Shown: positions 35,641 to 48,166, numbered from the stretch's first letter. The stretch is DNA of 64,000 nucleotides from Sipunculus nudus (GCA_026874595.1 CM049322.1:44270840-44334839); one strand, 5' to 3'. Notes: generated from the sequence alone by a model not told the origin. Made by a program: numbers and translations.

Positions 35641-37370
35641 CGTCTCCCAACTCATACAATCAATAGCAACAACTGACGGGGCTATTTTTTCTCATGGGGT
35701 TTTGTCCGTTTTAAGTCAAGTGTGATTATAACAAAAACAAAGGGTCAGGATATGTATAAAGATATTTAATTCAAAGAAAAATCTTGCAACATAGTACCTC
35801 AAAATGCTCGGTAGTGTACAGTAATTCACCACTGCTTGACCAGACGGAATTGTACTTCAAATGGATAGACGCATATACCAAAACTAGAGAGCACTCATAG
35901 AGCGCATATTTCTGCCAGCGCCTGGAACTTAACCTTAACAGATTAACCATAGAAAATAAGATATTGTTCCTTGACCCATTGCACACCCTTCAACAACATT
36001 TCAGTAAAAATTACAGAAAACCTATGGAGATATTTACAACAAATACATTTTAGAAGAAAAGCGGGATGCATATTGGACCGCCTGTCAATTTCATACAACA
36101 TGTATCGTCTCAAGAATATTCCGTTATTTCCAGGATCTCACTCGCGGACAGATACCCTGTTTTGTTTATACCGAAAAAAGGAAAATGCACCAGGTCAACG
36201 CATTTCTTTTATACTTCAATCACTATGACGTCATTGCGGTGACGCCAGTGCTTTTGGTATACATGACATGCATCACCATAATAAAATTACTCGCAGCTGC
36301 TAATGGTATAGAAAAACCCATTATGTTTTTCTATCCTCCCGACATCTCCCAAAGTTCTAAATGAGTTTTTAGATATGTTGTGGAATTGTGTTGGCCCACA
36401 AGCCAATTTTCCTGCTGCTCCCTTTATTTGTTTCTTCATTAATTATTTATAATCCGTTCCTGTATAATTCAAACGTACGTTTCCAGTGTACCATGACTCA
36501 ATATCCAATTGATCTTTCCCTTTAGTAATTGTCGGTTAACATATTCTATCAGCATAATGGAATAAATATGCAGAAATTATAATCAGGCAATAATTATTGC
36601 CAAATAATATTATTTAAGGACATAATTTTTATATCGCCAATCAATGTATCATTAGAGGCATAATATATAACATTGCAAACAGGGGAACAGAGCTATCATA
36701 TTTATGACAATTAAATTTATATTTACTTGAAATAAATATCACTATCGTTTGTTATCACTGGTTGGTATACCACTACCAAAATGATGCGTCTTGTGAGCTC
36801 CATACAGGCAGTTTTGAAATAAATCGTTTTTTTATTCAACTCTGTGTAACTGAACTATGCTCAATTCCACGCAAACATTTTGGTTTAGAAAATGGTTTGT
36901 AAAATTCACAGGAATTGTGAAGAATCAATTATACAGATTTATTTACTGGTAAGTTATAAAATTATAGAAATGTTCAAATATTCATGAAAAATGCATGAAA
37001 TTTGAAATGTTTATGAGTATTTATATTTCAGTGTTAAGTCAACAATAAACTGCACATGAAGGAATGCATGAAAATAGCTTTTAGACTTACATAACAAAAT
37101 AAAACAATGACACATATTATAAAACATAGGAGTGTTATGAAATGTGGTGTGCGTGTAACCTATCATTAGTATTCATTATCAATACTGTTTCCATTTTCTA
37201 TACTGCCTACTAGTACACATGATAGTGCTTTATATTTCAGTAGGTTTTTAAAAAGTTCATAGATTTAGAAATTATATTTAATCCATGCCAAACCAACGAA
37301 CCCCTACACACCATTTCTGACTGTTTCGGTACATGTGTTCTTATAACTCAAGATTTCTATGACACCTCAT
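35641..37370. other. AT-rich, no recognisable gene
   Basis: The frame at 35971-36228 (+) lacks a domain or ATG support. Nothing else is identifiable. Confidence 0.4.
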
Positions 37371-37975
37371 GTAGCTATAGTCCGTTTCAGCACCCCTGTC
37401 CACCTGTTTTTTGCGATTATCTCTACATAAGACAAACTTGCAAAATAATATTTGCACCAATGGCATGAAGAGTCAAAAGCGTAATTTTTGGTACCTTACC
37501 TACTCAAAATATAAATATTATTCACTTTACGGCCTAGTTGTCATATCTCATATATATCCGTGGTTCATGGCGTCCCTAATATGTGGCCATTGTTTATTCT
37601 CCCTGGATATGGATATATTGTAATGTGACGAAACAGTGAAGCGCGTGCACGCGAAGAATACAAGTCACGCTGTAAACAGGGGTCGGCAGCTCTTGATTAT
37701 TGGTCCCATGAATATGGGCGCCTCTTTAATCCCTCATATGCCAATTTCACAGATTAGTGGCACGATGTCGCTACAGAATAGACTTGTTACTCATGAAATG
37801 CTTTTAAATTATTTACAGGAAAATGGCATAAGGTACGCTAATATTTCCATAATAGTTAATTACGCTTTTTTCTTTTCCTGCCCTAAGATCAAAAAGTTTG
37901 AACGTTCTTTGATTATCAAAAAAATAATCACGAAAAAACAGGTGGACAGGGGTGCTGGAACGGACTATAGCTCCA
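37371..37975. mobile_element. TIR element (~600 bp), AGCTATAGTCCG ends
   Basis: Left GCTATAGTCCGTTTCAGCAC plus CCCTGTCCACCTGTTTTTT (37373-37411) matches the complement of the right end (37933-37971), with only a few differences over about 55 bp. The interior is AT-rich. Open frames at 37411-37623 and 37636-38040 start with non-ATG codons; the second crosses the right arm and leaves the element, so neither is treated as a gene. Confidence 0.7.
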
Positions 37976-39769
37976 CGTGTGAAGGAGACTTATTGAGCTG
38001 CTGTCAGCAGAGGGTGACAAGAGGTATTGTATCATTGTGAGTGATTCATTGTATTGCCCTGTTACAGTTTCTTGCAAAGAGATATCACTAATTATTCCAC
38101 AAACAGCCAGGAATACAAATAGAAGAGACGCCGCAGTTGAAATGCAGTAGTTGTTAATGTTGCTAGGTGTACATGTACACAATGACGGACTGAAATCTTT
38201 CCTGGCAAACCCTACCAGTAGCCAGCAAGCCACTTGACAAGCTGCCCTGGGACTATGTGTCACTGGCTTGCTTTCTGCTGGCTACCAGCTGACCTCACAG
38301 GCTGCCGGTCACCAAACCAAGCATCCTTGTTTATAGCCTGATTCACTACAGACAATAACACTACATTGCTGTACAGTGCAGTGGAAATGCGGTGTTTAAC
38401 AAGACACAGTAGTCGTTTAACCTATAATTTTGTGGATTTAAACAAGAAAAGGTCGTTTGTTTAACCTTTATTCGGTAAAACTACTACATATATTTACAAA
38501 GTAAGCAGACATTTTCCCGTTTGTTGTTTATAATATTTATAGTTTTGAGTAAAGATTTCAACATTTCGCTTACATTAATTGTCGTTATAAACATATAAAG
38601 TCCTGTCAACTAGCTGGATTTAGCCGACCTGACTCCAGACTGACACACCATGGACAATTAACAGTAAAATCCCTGACTGACGACCAGAACATTTGCGGGA
38701 TCACTGAAAAGGGTCGTGTCAGTTATAGCTTTATATTTTTTTTATTGGGTAGCTAAAATTAATTATTTTAGTATAATGAACATTAATAAGTGATGAGTAA
38801 TAAAATTATTAATTCATGTAATGAACAGGGATTAGTGATGGGTAACAAAAATAATTTATGTAATGAGCAGTGATATGTAATGGGGAACAAAAAATAGTCA
38901 TGTTATGAACAGTGTAATGAATAGGATCGACTAATCCAAGAAAATTTCAACCCAACGAATGGTGCTTCAGATAAAAACCACAACATTTTAAACCCACGAT
39001 ATTTTCTGAATCCACAGTATACATGTCGGTGTACTAGTATAATGCACTCATATATGAAAAATTACCGTAACCGTATGTATGTACACGTTGATGACTGTTC
39101 ACAAAATCGATAACCAATTGGTTTGTACAACCCCAGGCTGATAATTTGTTAAAATTTTAACAATAAACTCTCTTCATAAAGAGCTTTTACGAATAGAGTT
39201 TACGCCTATGCTAGAATAGCTGATAATGATAATTGTTTTCTTTAATTCGGCAGTTTTAAAGCTAGAAATCCATGTTTTATTAATGTAAGTAGGATATGTA
39301 TGAAAATAAAATATACTTTTTTAATTGAGTTGAACTCACATATCAGTAATGCATAACTTTTATGTTGCCCTAAATATTAAACAGCGTTTAAACTTTATGA
39401 TTTCATTTTATCGACATTTAAGGATGGTAATAAACAATGTCATTTCATATTTGATGAAACAGTGTTAATTGGTATGATTAATCATATAACTTGAGTACTT
39501 TTATTCGATATTATGTGAATATTCTACATATTTTAATATCAACCCAGGCCAGCTCAGCAAAGTCTACGTGGCAAGGAATGCTGTGTCAGCACATTCCAAT
39601 TCCCTGATGTAAGCTCTGGTGAGATTTTCTCCTCATGGGGTGATACGTACCCTTTTCCAAATATAGCCAAATATATATATATACGCTCATGCTGTTTTAT
39701 GATTCTTATTGGCCAATAACTGTTTAATATAAGCATTTTTCTGTGGCCTCATACTGAGAGACAAACATA
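37976..39769. other. AT-rich, no recognisable gene
   Basis: TGATGAGTAATAAAATTATT-like words recur loosely near 38791-38900. Nothing coding was seen. Confidence 0.4.
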
Positions 39770-40350
39770 AAAAATGACGACTATAGGTCGAGCGCTTGCA
39801 GGAAAAAAATAAATTTTGCGAATATGACAATAACTGATGAACAGACGGACATACTGATACACTGACACATCAGAGATGACAGTTGACCAATCCAATCTAT
39901 GGAGAAAGCAGAGAGGAGCAAAACAAGATATAGTTTATGTAGGTAAGGTTTATGGTTTATAGGAATGGTTTATAAGAATGATGTGTTGTAGTGTTTCCAG
40001 TCCATCGCCCCCTAGCAGCTATTTTCCGAGAATGAAAAATCCTTTTTCTAGATATTAGTATGAGACATAAGATGTACCAGTTTCAAAAGGATCCCTACAA
40101 AACTGTGGCCTGTAGTGTGCTAATTGTAAGACGCAAGAACCAGCAACCAGGCGAAATTAAGAACAACTGACAAAGAGACAGACATACTGACAAAGTGACA
40201 CATCTAAATTAACAAATGACTAGATAAGCTTATGAAAAAAAGTGAAGAGAAACAATATGAAGAATATTTCATGTATATAAGGTTTGAAATTTTGGAGATA
40301 TGTCCACAAATAATATGTTCTAATTTTTCGAGTACAGCATCCAGATACAA
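39770..40350. repeat. Diverged relatives of the 320-bp repeat
   Basis: The stretch from GAGACATAAGATGTACCAGT to GTGGCCTGTAG (40061 on) and the GACAGACATACTGACA tail recall the 320-bp units that follow, at lower identity. An earlier partial copy begins near 39774. Confidence 0.55.
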
Positions 40351-40989
40351 GTATTAGACATAAGATGTACCAGTTTCACAAGGATTGATGCAAACATGTG
40401 GCCTGTACATCGCTATATGTAAGATGCAAGTACCAGCAAGCCGACGAAATTAAGGACAACTGACAAACTGACATTCTTACTGACAACATAATACAAGATG
40501 GAGACCAGTCGACTAAATCAAAATATGGAGAAGACACAGAGAAAGAAATGGAGCCTTAGATTGTAAAGATATAATACTAATATTGACACACGTATGACGA
40601 ATATAAAATGTTGACTTTTGATTACCTTAACCTTAACCTTTGGTCTATATTCACTGGAAACCATAGGCTAGTATTAGACATAAGATTTACCAGTTTCACA
40701 AGGATTGATGCAAACATGTGGCCTGTACATCGCTATATGTAAGATGCAAGTACCAGCAAGCCGACGAAATTAAGGACAACTGACAAACTGACATTCTTAC
40801 TGACAACATAATACAAGATGGAGACCAGTCGACTAAATCAAAATATGGAGAAGACACAGAGAAAGAAATGGAGCCTTAGATTGTAAAGATATAATACTAA
40901 TATTGACACACGTATGACGAATATAAAATGTTGACTTTTGATGACCTTGACCTTAACCTTTGTTCTATATTCACTGGAAACCATAGGCT
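40351..40989. repeat. Near-perfect 320-bp tandem duplication
   Basis: Copy 1 is 40351-40670 and copy 2 is 40671-40989. Only a handful of substitutions are visible (GATGTACC/GATTTACC; GATTACCTTAACC/GATGACCTTGACC; TTTGGTC/TTTGTTC), so it is recent. Units carry CCTTGACCTTAACCTTTG and end in GGAAACCATAGGCT. Confidence 0.95.
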
Positions 40990-41115
40990 CCGAGGACTTT
41001 TAATTATCAATCAACTGTGTTAGTTTGAAAGCGATTCCTGCAAAATTGTGGCCTGTAGAGTGTTGACAAACAGACAGACAGACGAACAGACAAACATACA
41101 GACAGTCATACGTGA
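40990..41115. repeat. Partial unit with (CAGA)n tail
   Basis: A GTGGCCTGTAGAGTG word and a CAGACAGACAGA stretch resemble the end of the preceding repeat family. Confidence 0.5.
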
Positions 41116-41409
41116 CTTACCAACATGCTTGCCGAAATCGAAGATTCCGGCCAGCAATTAATATACGCAGATAATTATATAAACCTCGGTTTAATTTAGA
41201 TTGATTTGAATGAGATAATCCCTGTTTAATCATTAGATATAAAGATAAATAATTAACCCAAGGACGCAAATTAACACATGGCTCTCTGGCTCTAAGCCAC
41301 TTCCCCTCTTTTTCAACCTAAACAAAAGTAAGCCGAATAGCATCTATAATGACAAACATGACTCAAAACAATAGTTCACCTTTTATTCAATATGATAAAC
41401 ATGGTATTA
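41116..41409. other. No recognisable feature
   Basis: AT-rich spacer. Confidence 0.4.
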
Positions 41410-41965
41410 TGTTGGTTCCCGGATAGTCCACCTTGTATAATATAAAAGGTTATCCGATGGCGTATTTGTCCCCTAATTGTTCACCATTTATGTGATATAG
41501 TCTCCTGGGAGTATGGTGGTCCCCTGATAGTTAATCTTATATGATATATGGTCTCCTGATAGTGTGGTGGTCCCCGATAGTTCTTCTGGTCTCCCGATGG
41601 TAAACGTGTTGTTTATTATTAGTTTAGATAATTTTACCAAGAACACAAACTTAGGGTTACATCCTGGATTCGATTAATTGTCCATATGAAAACTAAAATA
41701 AACTCTGGGACGTAATATGAAAAACGACTATATGGGGACCGGGATCGGTCTCCTGAAGGTGCAATTTTATGTAAAAATGCACGATGACTATCGGAGGACC
41801 GAAAAAATATACAACACTTATGTAAATAAGAAATTGAGATAAATTAAAACAAGAATAATACTTTTATGTATAATTAATTGAAAATGGAGCAATTTGCAAT
41901 TACTTTGAACTGAAAATAATGAAATTGATCCGGTCCCCTGATAGTCGTCGTCCCCCCATGGTTGC
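41410..41965. repeat. Second cluster of GGTCCCCCGATAGT motifs
   Basis: Reverse-type copies or variants: 41414, 41499, 41518-41531, 41550-41563, 41569-41581, 41588-41601, 41747, 41932-41946, 41949-41962. Forward type: 41726-41740 and 41786-41800. About eleven copies occur in 550 bp, with no coding frame. The motif is the same as at 30.84-31.68 kb, but the intervening sequence is mostly different. Confidence 0.75.
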
Positions 41966-41974
41966 ATTTATAAG

Positions 41975-42001
41975 TATATATATACATATATATTTATATA
42001 T

Positions 42002-42038
<37 letters not shown>
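41975..42038. repeat. (TA)n tract
   Basis: Interrupted TA repeat ending where the 42.04-kb TIR element starts. Confidence 0.9.
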
Positions 42039-42789
42039 GAACGCCTGCTACAGGCCACGCCTCAATAACGGTCAATACGTTTATAACGGTCAGATTTTCC
42101 GGTCCCGAATTTTAGACCGTTATATGTTATAATCATTTTGTTGTCAATTAAGGTCAATCCTCTATTCCCTATTACGGCCCGGTCTCTCGGTCCCGGGGGC
42201 CGGGAAAAGCCTCAATTACGGTGAGGGGCAGTGACTCCGTGACATGGGCTCAACAAATCGAGCGGCTACTTCGGACCGAAATATCATTACACAAGTGTCC
42301 GCTCTCACATATTTCTGTCTGTTAATGAGTGCCCGGATAAAGGTAACCACTCGACCGGGATTGAGTTGTTTGACACATAGCCAGCGCCGTCTCCACCACT
42401 CAGCCTCATTAGTATGCACAATAATAAGGCATGTGTTTCCACCTGCGAGTATGTTTGGGAACCAGTCGTCCGAGCCAAATCTTAATCAGGGTACCGATGA
42501 TTATTTCATCAAAAAAACGTTAGGCTAACTGTGGATCTTTAAACTTTCTTTAATGTCCTTGTGAACAGGTACATCAAAAGAAAACAGTGCGGCAAACATT
42601 GCACAATTTACTCATACATGAATAATTATGAATGCAAAATATTGTTACATGTATAAAATGTTACGCAAACTCTGTCCCAATCACTTTGACATGATTGTAA
42701 ATATTTTCTTTTATTGATAACAGTTATTATACTAATGCTCTGTATATTAAGGCCACTTTCATCCAGTCCCGTTGGTGACCGTAATACAG
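42039..42789. mobile_element. Tigger-related TIR element (~750 bp)
   Basis: The left AGAACGCCTGCTACAGG pairs with the right end, whose complement reads TA|CAGTAGAACGCCTGTATTAC. The left CAGT terminus appears to be lost into the (TA)n tract. Sub-terminal TAACGGTC/TTACGGTC words lie inside. Positions 42600-42690 match 20908-21002 next to the Tigger HTH remnant, so this is probably a non-autonomous derivative of that family. The frame at 42244-42528 is not a transposase. Confidence 0.65.
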
Positions 42790-42794
42790 GCGTT

Positions 42795-43260
42795 CTACTG
42801 TATATTATAAAATGTTGTAAAATGTTGTCACACTATTAAGAACTGACGCAAATATAGAGCGACAACATTTTCTTTGACAGGCCATATTAGTTTATTATAT
42901 ATGAAATAATATTGTATTAGTGCGATGCACGACAATAAACATAAACGATACACCAATTAATTGCATAAATATCACAACATAATCATATATCATATCACAA
43001 TAAATCCAGGAGTTCCAATAAATATTTACTCTCAGGGCCTTATTTTTTAGACTGTTAATAATATAGGTGCTAAGTCTCGCACGAGGCACAGGCCAGAAAC
43101 CAAGTGACACGCGGTTACTGAAACACACGTCTCAAATTAACGAGTCTTGCGAACTGAGGTGATCAATCAAGCGCTATATTCCTCGCGGATCTCGTGAACC
43201 TGTTCAGCCTTTCTTTCTAGTATTAAATCACAATAAAGGTAAAACGTTCCTACTTAATTG

Positions 43261-43311
<51 letters not shown>

Positions 43312-43400
43312 TCATTTATTTATTTATATATGATGTTGCCACAGTTTTCACCAATAAATATTGACAAAAATAAGGTGTGACCACATTTTATTTGAGTGAC
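42795..43400 (+). repeat. 110-bp family units with (CA)n and (TA)n
   Basis: A unit at about 42797-42896 ends in GACAGGCCATATTAG. A second, at 43330-43400, has GACAAAAATAAGGTGTGACC. Between them lies 43143-43260 with no feature and (CA)n/(TA)n at 43266-43311. The minus-strand frame at 42895-43128 is unsupported. Confidence 0.6.
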
Positions 43401-43401
43401 C

Positions 43402-43402
<1 letters not shown>

Positions 43403-43476
<74 letters not shown>
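43403..43476. repeat. (TA)n tract
   Basis: Two TA blocks separated by a TACATA interruption. Confidence 0.95.
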
Positions 43477-43483
<7 letters not shown>

Positions 43484-43869
43484 GTTATATTTAGGGTGAC
43501 CACACTTCATACCTATAAATATTAACAAAAATAAGATGAGACCTCATTTAATTCGCATAGCTATATCAGTGTGTATAATAAATATATTATTTTAAGATAT
43601 GGTTACATATGGTGTGGCAGTCTTATTTACCTATAAATATTGCCAAAAAAAGTGTGGCCATATTTTATTTGACAAGCCATATACGTCTGTTTTTTTATAA
43701 ATGTTAATGGTGTGACCACAATTTTTACCAATAAATATTGACAAAATTCGGTGTTTATATATTTATGTATATACGTGTGCATATGGTGTGACCGCATTTT
43801 GTACCAATAAATGTTGACGAATTTAGGTGTGACCACATTTTATTTTAATATAAGCAATATAAATGTATG

Positions 43870-43870
<1 letters not shown>
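43477..43870 (+). repeat. 110-bp family array, diverged
   Basis: GTGACCACA, TACCAATAAATATTGACAAA and TTTTATTTGACAAGCCATAT words recur every ~100-120 bp, in the same order as at 30.2 kb. Confidence 0.7.
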
Positions 43871-43940
<70 letters not shown>

Positions 43941-43942
43941 AA
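43871..43942. repeat. (TA)n then (TAA)n
   Basis: TA tract to about 43926 followed by six TAA units. Confidence 0.95.
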
Positions 43943-44115
43943 TGTAAACGTGGTAAGATATAGCGTGACTACATTTTTTACTAATAAATATTCAAAACAT
44001 AAGATGTGACATCATTACTTTACCAGCAAAATAAGCTTGTATATTAAAGATTTATAATAAAATATGGTCATATATTGTGTGACCACATTTTTAACATTAA
44101 ATGTTGAAAAAATAA
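43943..44115 (+). repeat. 110-bp family, last units
   Basis: TGACTACATTTTTTACTAAT, TTTACCAGCAAAATAAGC and TGTGTGACCACATTTTTAAC mark the end of the array. Confidence 0.65.
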
Positions 44116-46880
44116 TCTATATACCATAAAATAAAAGTTATTTCTAATCAGTTGTGACATTTGATTATCGGCTCTACATGGTCCCGTATTTGCCCCACGT
44201 CTGTCCGGTTTATAGTGGTCTGTCAGTCACGGAAGGTGTTCACAGTAGTCTAAACTGAAACATTTAAAATCATTAGATCTATGTCACGTCTAGAATGTAG
44301 TCTTTGTACTGTAACTAGATAATCTAACCGTATATTTTGCAATGGGTTTATTTATTTAAAAAAAATTATACATTCTTGTTTGGCATTTCGGACCAAGTTG
44401 AATAGAATAAGAGCTGCCATGATCAGGCGAATACACTCTCAATCGAAATGTGCTTATGTTTTGGCGGCACGGCGTCGTCAGATTGAATAAAGTCATGCCA
44501 AATGTGGATACTTTGAGGTAAAAAGTTGTGTATGTGTATATCAAACACCTTATTGTTCATCAGACATAATCTTCCGAATTGACATGGCATACATGTACAT
44601 ACATTTTTATCCATGACATTGTGTATGGAAGTGTTTGTTAAGAAGTCTTTTTTTTTCTATTTTACACCAAACTACTATTTTTCATTTTTATTGCATTTTT
44701 TTTTGTTTTACAAAAAAACTGCAATAAAAATATATACGAGGGGATGCACGAAATCGTCAACTTCAACATGTGGCCAACCTTTCTTTTTATAGACAGAAAT
44801 AAGGGTCCGTTATATTGCACTGTTAACCATTACCACATGGCTCTAGATGAGTAAATGTGACAATATACCCAAATTATTAATTGTTTTTAATTGCATTTTA
44901 CAACACACTCTCGCATGTCTGACTACCTTTCTGGTTATGTTTTAAATATTTAACTTCTTACCTGTGTTCCGTAGATAACTTATTCAATGGTGTGTCACCT
45001 CTTATGTCAAGCCCAAAGCGCGCACTGATAATAAAATGTGCCAAGTGCGCTTATTGCACATGCGCGAAACCGGGTTATAAAAAAAATAAACATAAACCTA
45101 GGGGTGTCACTTATGTAAATATTTCTCGTATGACTGTTTCTGTATAGAATGGCAGTCTGCTGACTTTAATAAAAAACGCGTGTCTTTATCATGTGAGCAA
45201 TATTCATACAACATGTATAATCTGCTGCTTGCTAGGAAAGCAAAGCATGGGCATAGAAACAAAGGATTGACATATTTGAGGTTACTACACCATGCATAAC
45301 ATATACTATTGGGTCAAAATATGATTTTTGAGTAAAAACGGTCATTTAAAAAATAAAGAAATTTACTTTTGAATCATGTTACTAGGACGCCCTCCAAGAT
45401 TTATATACCTCTTGGCTTGATTTTAAACTGCTTTAAATATTTATATAAAACATAATAACTATTTCCTGACCAGTCTTTCTTTTTTAGGGAGGAATGAATA
45501 TTCATTTGTAATGTTTTAAACTTTTGATAAATCTTCATAAAATAAAGTTGAAATGAGGTAATGAGGTATAAACATTATACTGGAATGAAAAAAAAAACCA
45601 TTCCTTGCATACTGTCTTAACAACATTTTAAACTCACCAATAAACGTCATAATCACTGGTCACATATTCTTAGAACTACATTTAAGAACAGCTGATTGGT
45701 TGTTAAATGCCAAAAATATTGTGAAAGTAGATATGTGACTGTAAAGCCTTGTCACTTGAAAACATGATTAAGAAGAAACAGAAGTTGCAATATTTTTATT
45801 TACTCCACAAAAAAAAAATATACATCAAATAAACATAACATATAATAGTGCAAACAAAAACAATACAGATTAAAAACCATTTATGACAACTCCAAGTTCA
45901 ACAATATATCTTTGAAATAACAAATCATATGTAAGCAAATAATAAAATAATTGTTTATGTTATTTTATATGCAATTCTAACATGTTTGTATAAAGAAAAA
46001 AATAATTCTATGTATATTTGGCTTCTGAGTGGTACTTCTACACTGGCCAATATATGTTTTAGCCTCTATCACAATTACATCACTTATCTTTGGCGCCATA
46101 AAATATCCTTTTCTTCTCAAGTCTAACCTCTATAAGCTGATCAGTGCACCAAGTCTTCAAATCCATCCAAAATGAATTAGCAAATTTACATTAAAAAAAA
46201 GAGTTAATAGTTTCCACCTGTTCCTATTAAAACGCGCAATAATCAAATCCTGGATTTTCGATTCTAAAAACCAATCGTCATTTATTAAATAATCATAAGA
46301 CATTTATATTTAAATATCAATACAGAACTTATGGCTGTTTAAAATATGTTAAGAAAAAGATCATGGCACTGAAATAATTTTTAAAATCTGTAAGAATATA
46401 AAGTTTGTTCACGCAAGGCGGAATCAATTTATTTTCTTAAACATTTACTATATACAATTATTTCACATTGAATATAATTTCAAATATATGTTAAATTCAC
46501 CTGAGCATCGATGGCCTATGGCCAATCGTTTGTATCATAAAAATTGCACACATATTACATGATGATTATTGTAACCTGCCTTACATCTTCAAAGGTGCCA
46601 TCTAAAATCCAAACATTATATGAAAATGAAAAAAAACAGTTTCATGGCATGGCATGTTTTCTTTGCCTTAAAAAGCTTTTTAATGTACTCTTTAAATAAA
46701 TAGATATGCTCAAACATTTCTTCTTTCCTAAATACAAAGTTGCCTTCGACAGTAATATATAGGTCATGGCTAAATTGACCCAGGATCCATTTTCATCCTT
46801 AAATGAATAAAAACAAGTGCCATCGCTTAAAGCTCGCGCAGTTGTTAAGGCATAATGGTGCCTGCATTGGATAATGGCAC
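44116..46880. other. AT-rich, no recognisable gene
   Basis: A GC-richer dyad (AAGCGCGCACT...AAGTGCGCTT) lies near 45017-45054. Otherwise the stretch is A/T runs with no coding or RNA signature. Confidence 0.4.
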
Positions 46881-47138
46881 ATGATTAAACGACGCACTAT
46901 TAAACAAACTGCAAGTGCAACAACAGGGATCAAAGTCTCCACCATTTTTTATTCGTGTTCCATGGTTACGATAATGATATTTGCTTTATTGTTAGGTTTG
47001 TTATTGTGGGAGAGTACCTGGAGGGTCAAGTCAACGTACACTCACAACGCAGATATAAGCCAGTTTGTGACTACCCCATATCATTATTTATTCATTTCTG
47101 CACATGTAATCATGTTTTCATTGTTTTGCTGTGTTTAG
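46881..47138 (+). CDS. Possible small type II membrane protein or first exon
   Basis: ATG-initiated 85-codon frame. A basic N-terminus (MIKRRTIK) precedes a hydrophobic segment at about residues 28-43 (MVTIMIFALLLGLLLW) and then a polar stretch, the layout of a Golgi signal anchor. A second hydrophobic patch lies near the C-terminus. The Kozak context is weak (C at -3) and no homologue is recognised. If it is a first exon, a GT donor inside would replace the C-terminal part. AT-rich DNA readily produces hydrophobic frames, so chance is quite possible. Confidence 0.2.
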   Translation: MIKRRTIKQTASATTGIKVSTIFYSCSMVTIMIFALLLGLLLWESTWRVKSTYTHNADISQFVTTPYHYLFISAHVIMFSLFCCV

Positions 47139-47545
47139 AGAACTGTTTTTTACCATACAATAATCTAAACAATAAATCTATTATAATAATAAATATTTGT
47201 TTAATTGTATGTCCAATGTGGATAATAATACAACATATCTGATAATTGTATATATGATTATTAACAACGGGAGTTGTATTCAGCATTATTATATCTTCTG
47301 TGTCACCAAACCTGATTACTAAATGTTTTGTTTGTAAGATGTATCGACAGCATACACTGTAAATTCATTAATCAGATATATTACATACCTACATAGCAGA
47401 CGTGTCAGTGTTAAGATTTCCTAGGTAAAACAAAAATCAGGTGGCAACGGATTGCTATTGTATCATACAAGAGCATAAAAATAAATTTGTGAAAATAACG
47501 GCATTATAGATAGTGGGATTTCTGTTATTAGTAAAAGGTATATGG
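47139..47545. other. AT-rich, no recognisable feature
   Basis: Nothing identifiable was seen. Confidence 0.4.
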
Positions 47546-47945
47546 AATGCCGGAGGAGTTTGAAAATTATGATGATATTCCATGGTTAGAGCCTGGTTGC
47601 TGTGTTTTCTTACAAGGTTTTGGTCAGGCATTTCACGGATCCTAACAAAAATGTGCCTGGGGCGTTCGCCTTTGCGTCCTGTTCTATGAGCAGTTTAAAT
47701 TTTTGCACGGACTGCATCTTTATCTAGTTCACCCAATAGTTTTCTTTTCTTTATATTTTTTGTCACAATTTCCTTACAGTCCCCTTTCTCTGATTCTTGT
47801 TTCACCCCTAACACCCTGACATTCCACCCTCTACTCCGGCGCTCAGCTTTGTTTATTTCTTCATCTAAATGTCTCTGCAGTTTATCAAGCTTTCTGTCTT
47901 TTTGTAAATTTTCCTCGATTTACTTCTTATTTTGAGTTCTTTTAT
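47546..47945 (-). pseudogene. L1-type LINE ORF1 (RNA-binding) remnant
   Basis: One minus-strand frame reads ENLQKDRKLDKLQRHLDEEI (coiled-coil-like), NKAERRSRGWNVRVLGVKQE (the ERRSRRNNVRV-like start of the RRM), then an acidic/basic stretch ending KDAVRAKI, a stop, and TAHRTGRKGERPRHIFVRI. The last segment matches the hallmark of L1-type ORF1p (R-A-H-R-x-G followed by R-P-x-x-I-x-V). Two in-frame stops make it a pseudogene. It lies on the same strand as the glycosyltransferase exon and ~220 bp beyond its stop, so it may sit in that gene's 3' flank. Confidence 0.65.
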
Positions 47946-48166
47946 GCTGACATGATCATTATTTTTATAACTTTGCAGTTCCATTAATTTGCTATTCCAG
48001 CACTGACTGTTTCTACACAAGCTTCAACTGTTTTAATGCGATATGACATATGCACATTATCTTATGATAATGAAGGTAATTTTGACGAAAGGTCTCTATG
48101 AAATTTACTTATCTTTTCTTCCAGTGCTTTGTGTGGCAGATTGAATTAGTTATATTGTACTTAAAG
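47946..48166. other. Spacer downstream of the glycosyltransferase stop
   Basis: Probably 3'UTR or flank of the minus-strand gene. The nearest AATAAA on that strand is ~310 nt beyond the stop (complement of 47852-47857), inside the ORF1 remnant. Confidence 0.35.

Noticed and set aside
37636-38040. 134-codon plus-strand frame
   Set aside because: It starts at GTG and runs across the right inverted arm of a TIR element into flanking DNA, so it cannot be a single gene product.
42244-42528. 94-codon frame inside the 42.04-kb TIR element
   Set aside because: No HTH or DDE motif; the element looks non-autonomous.
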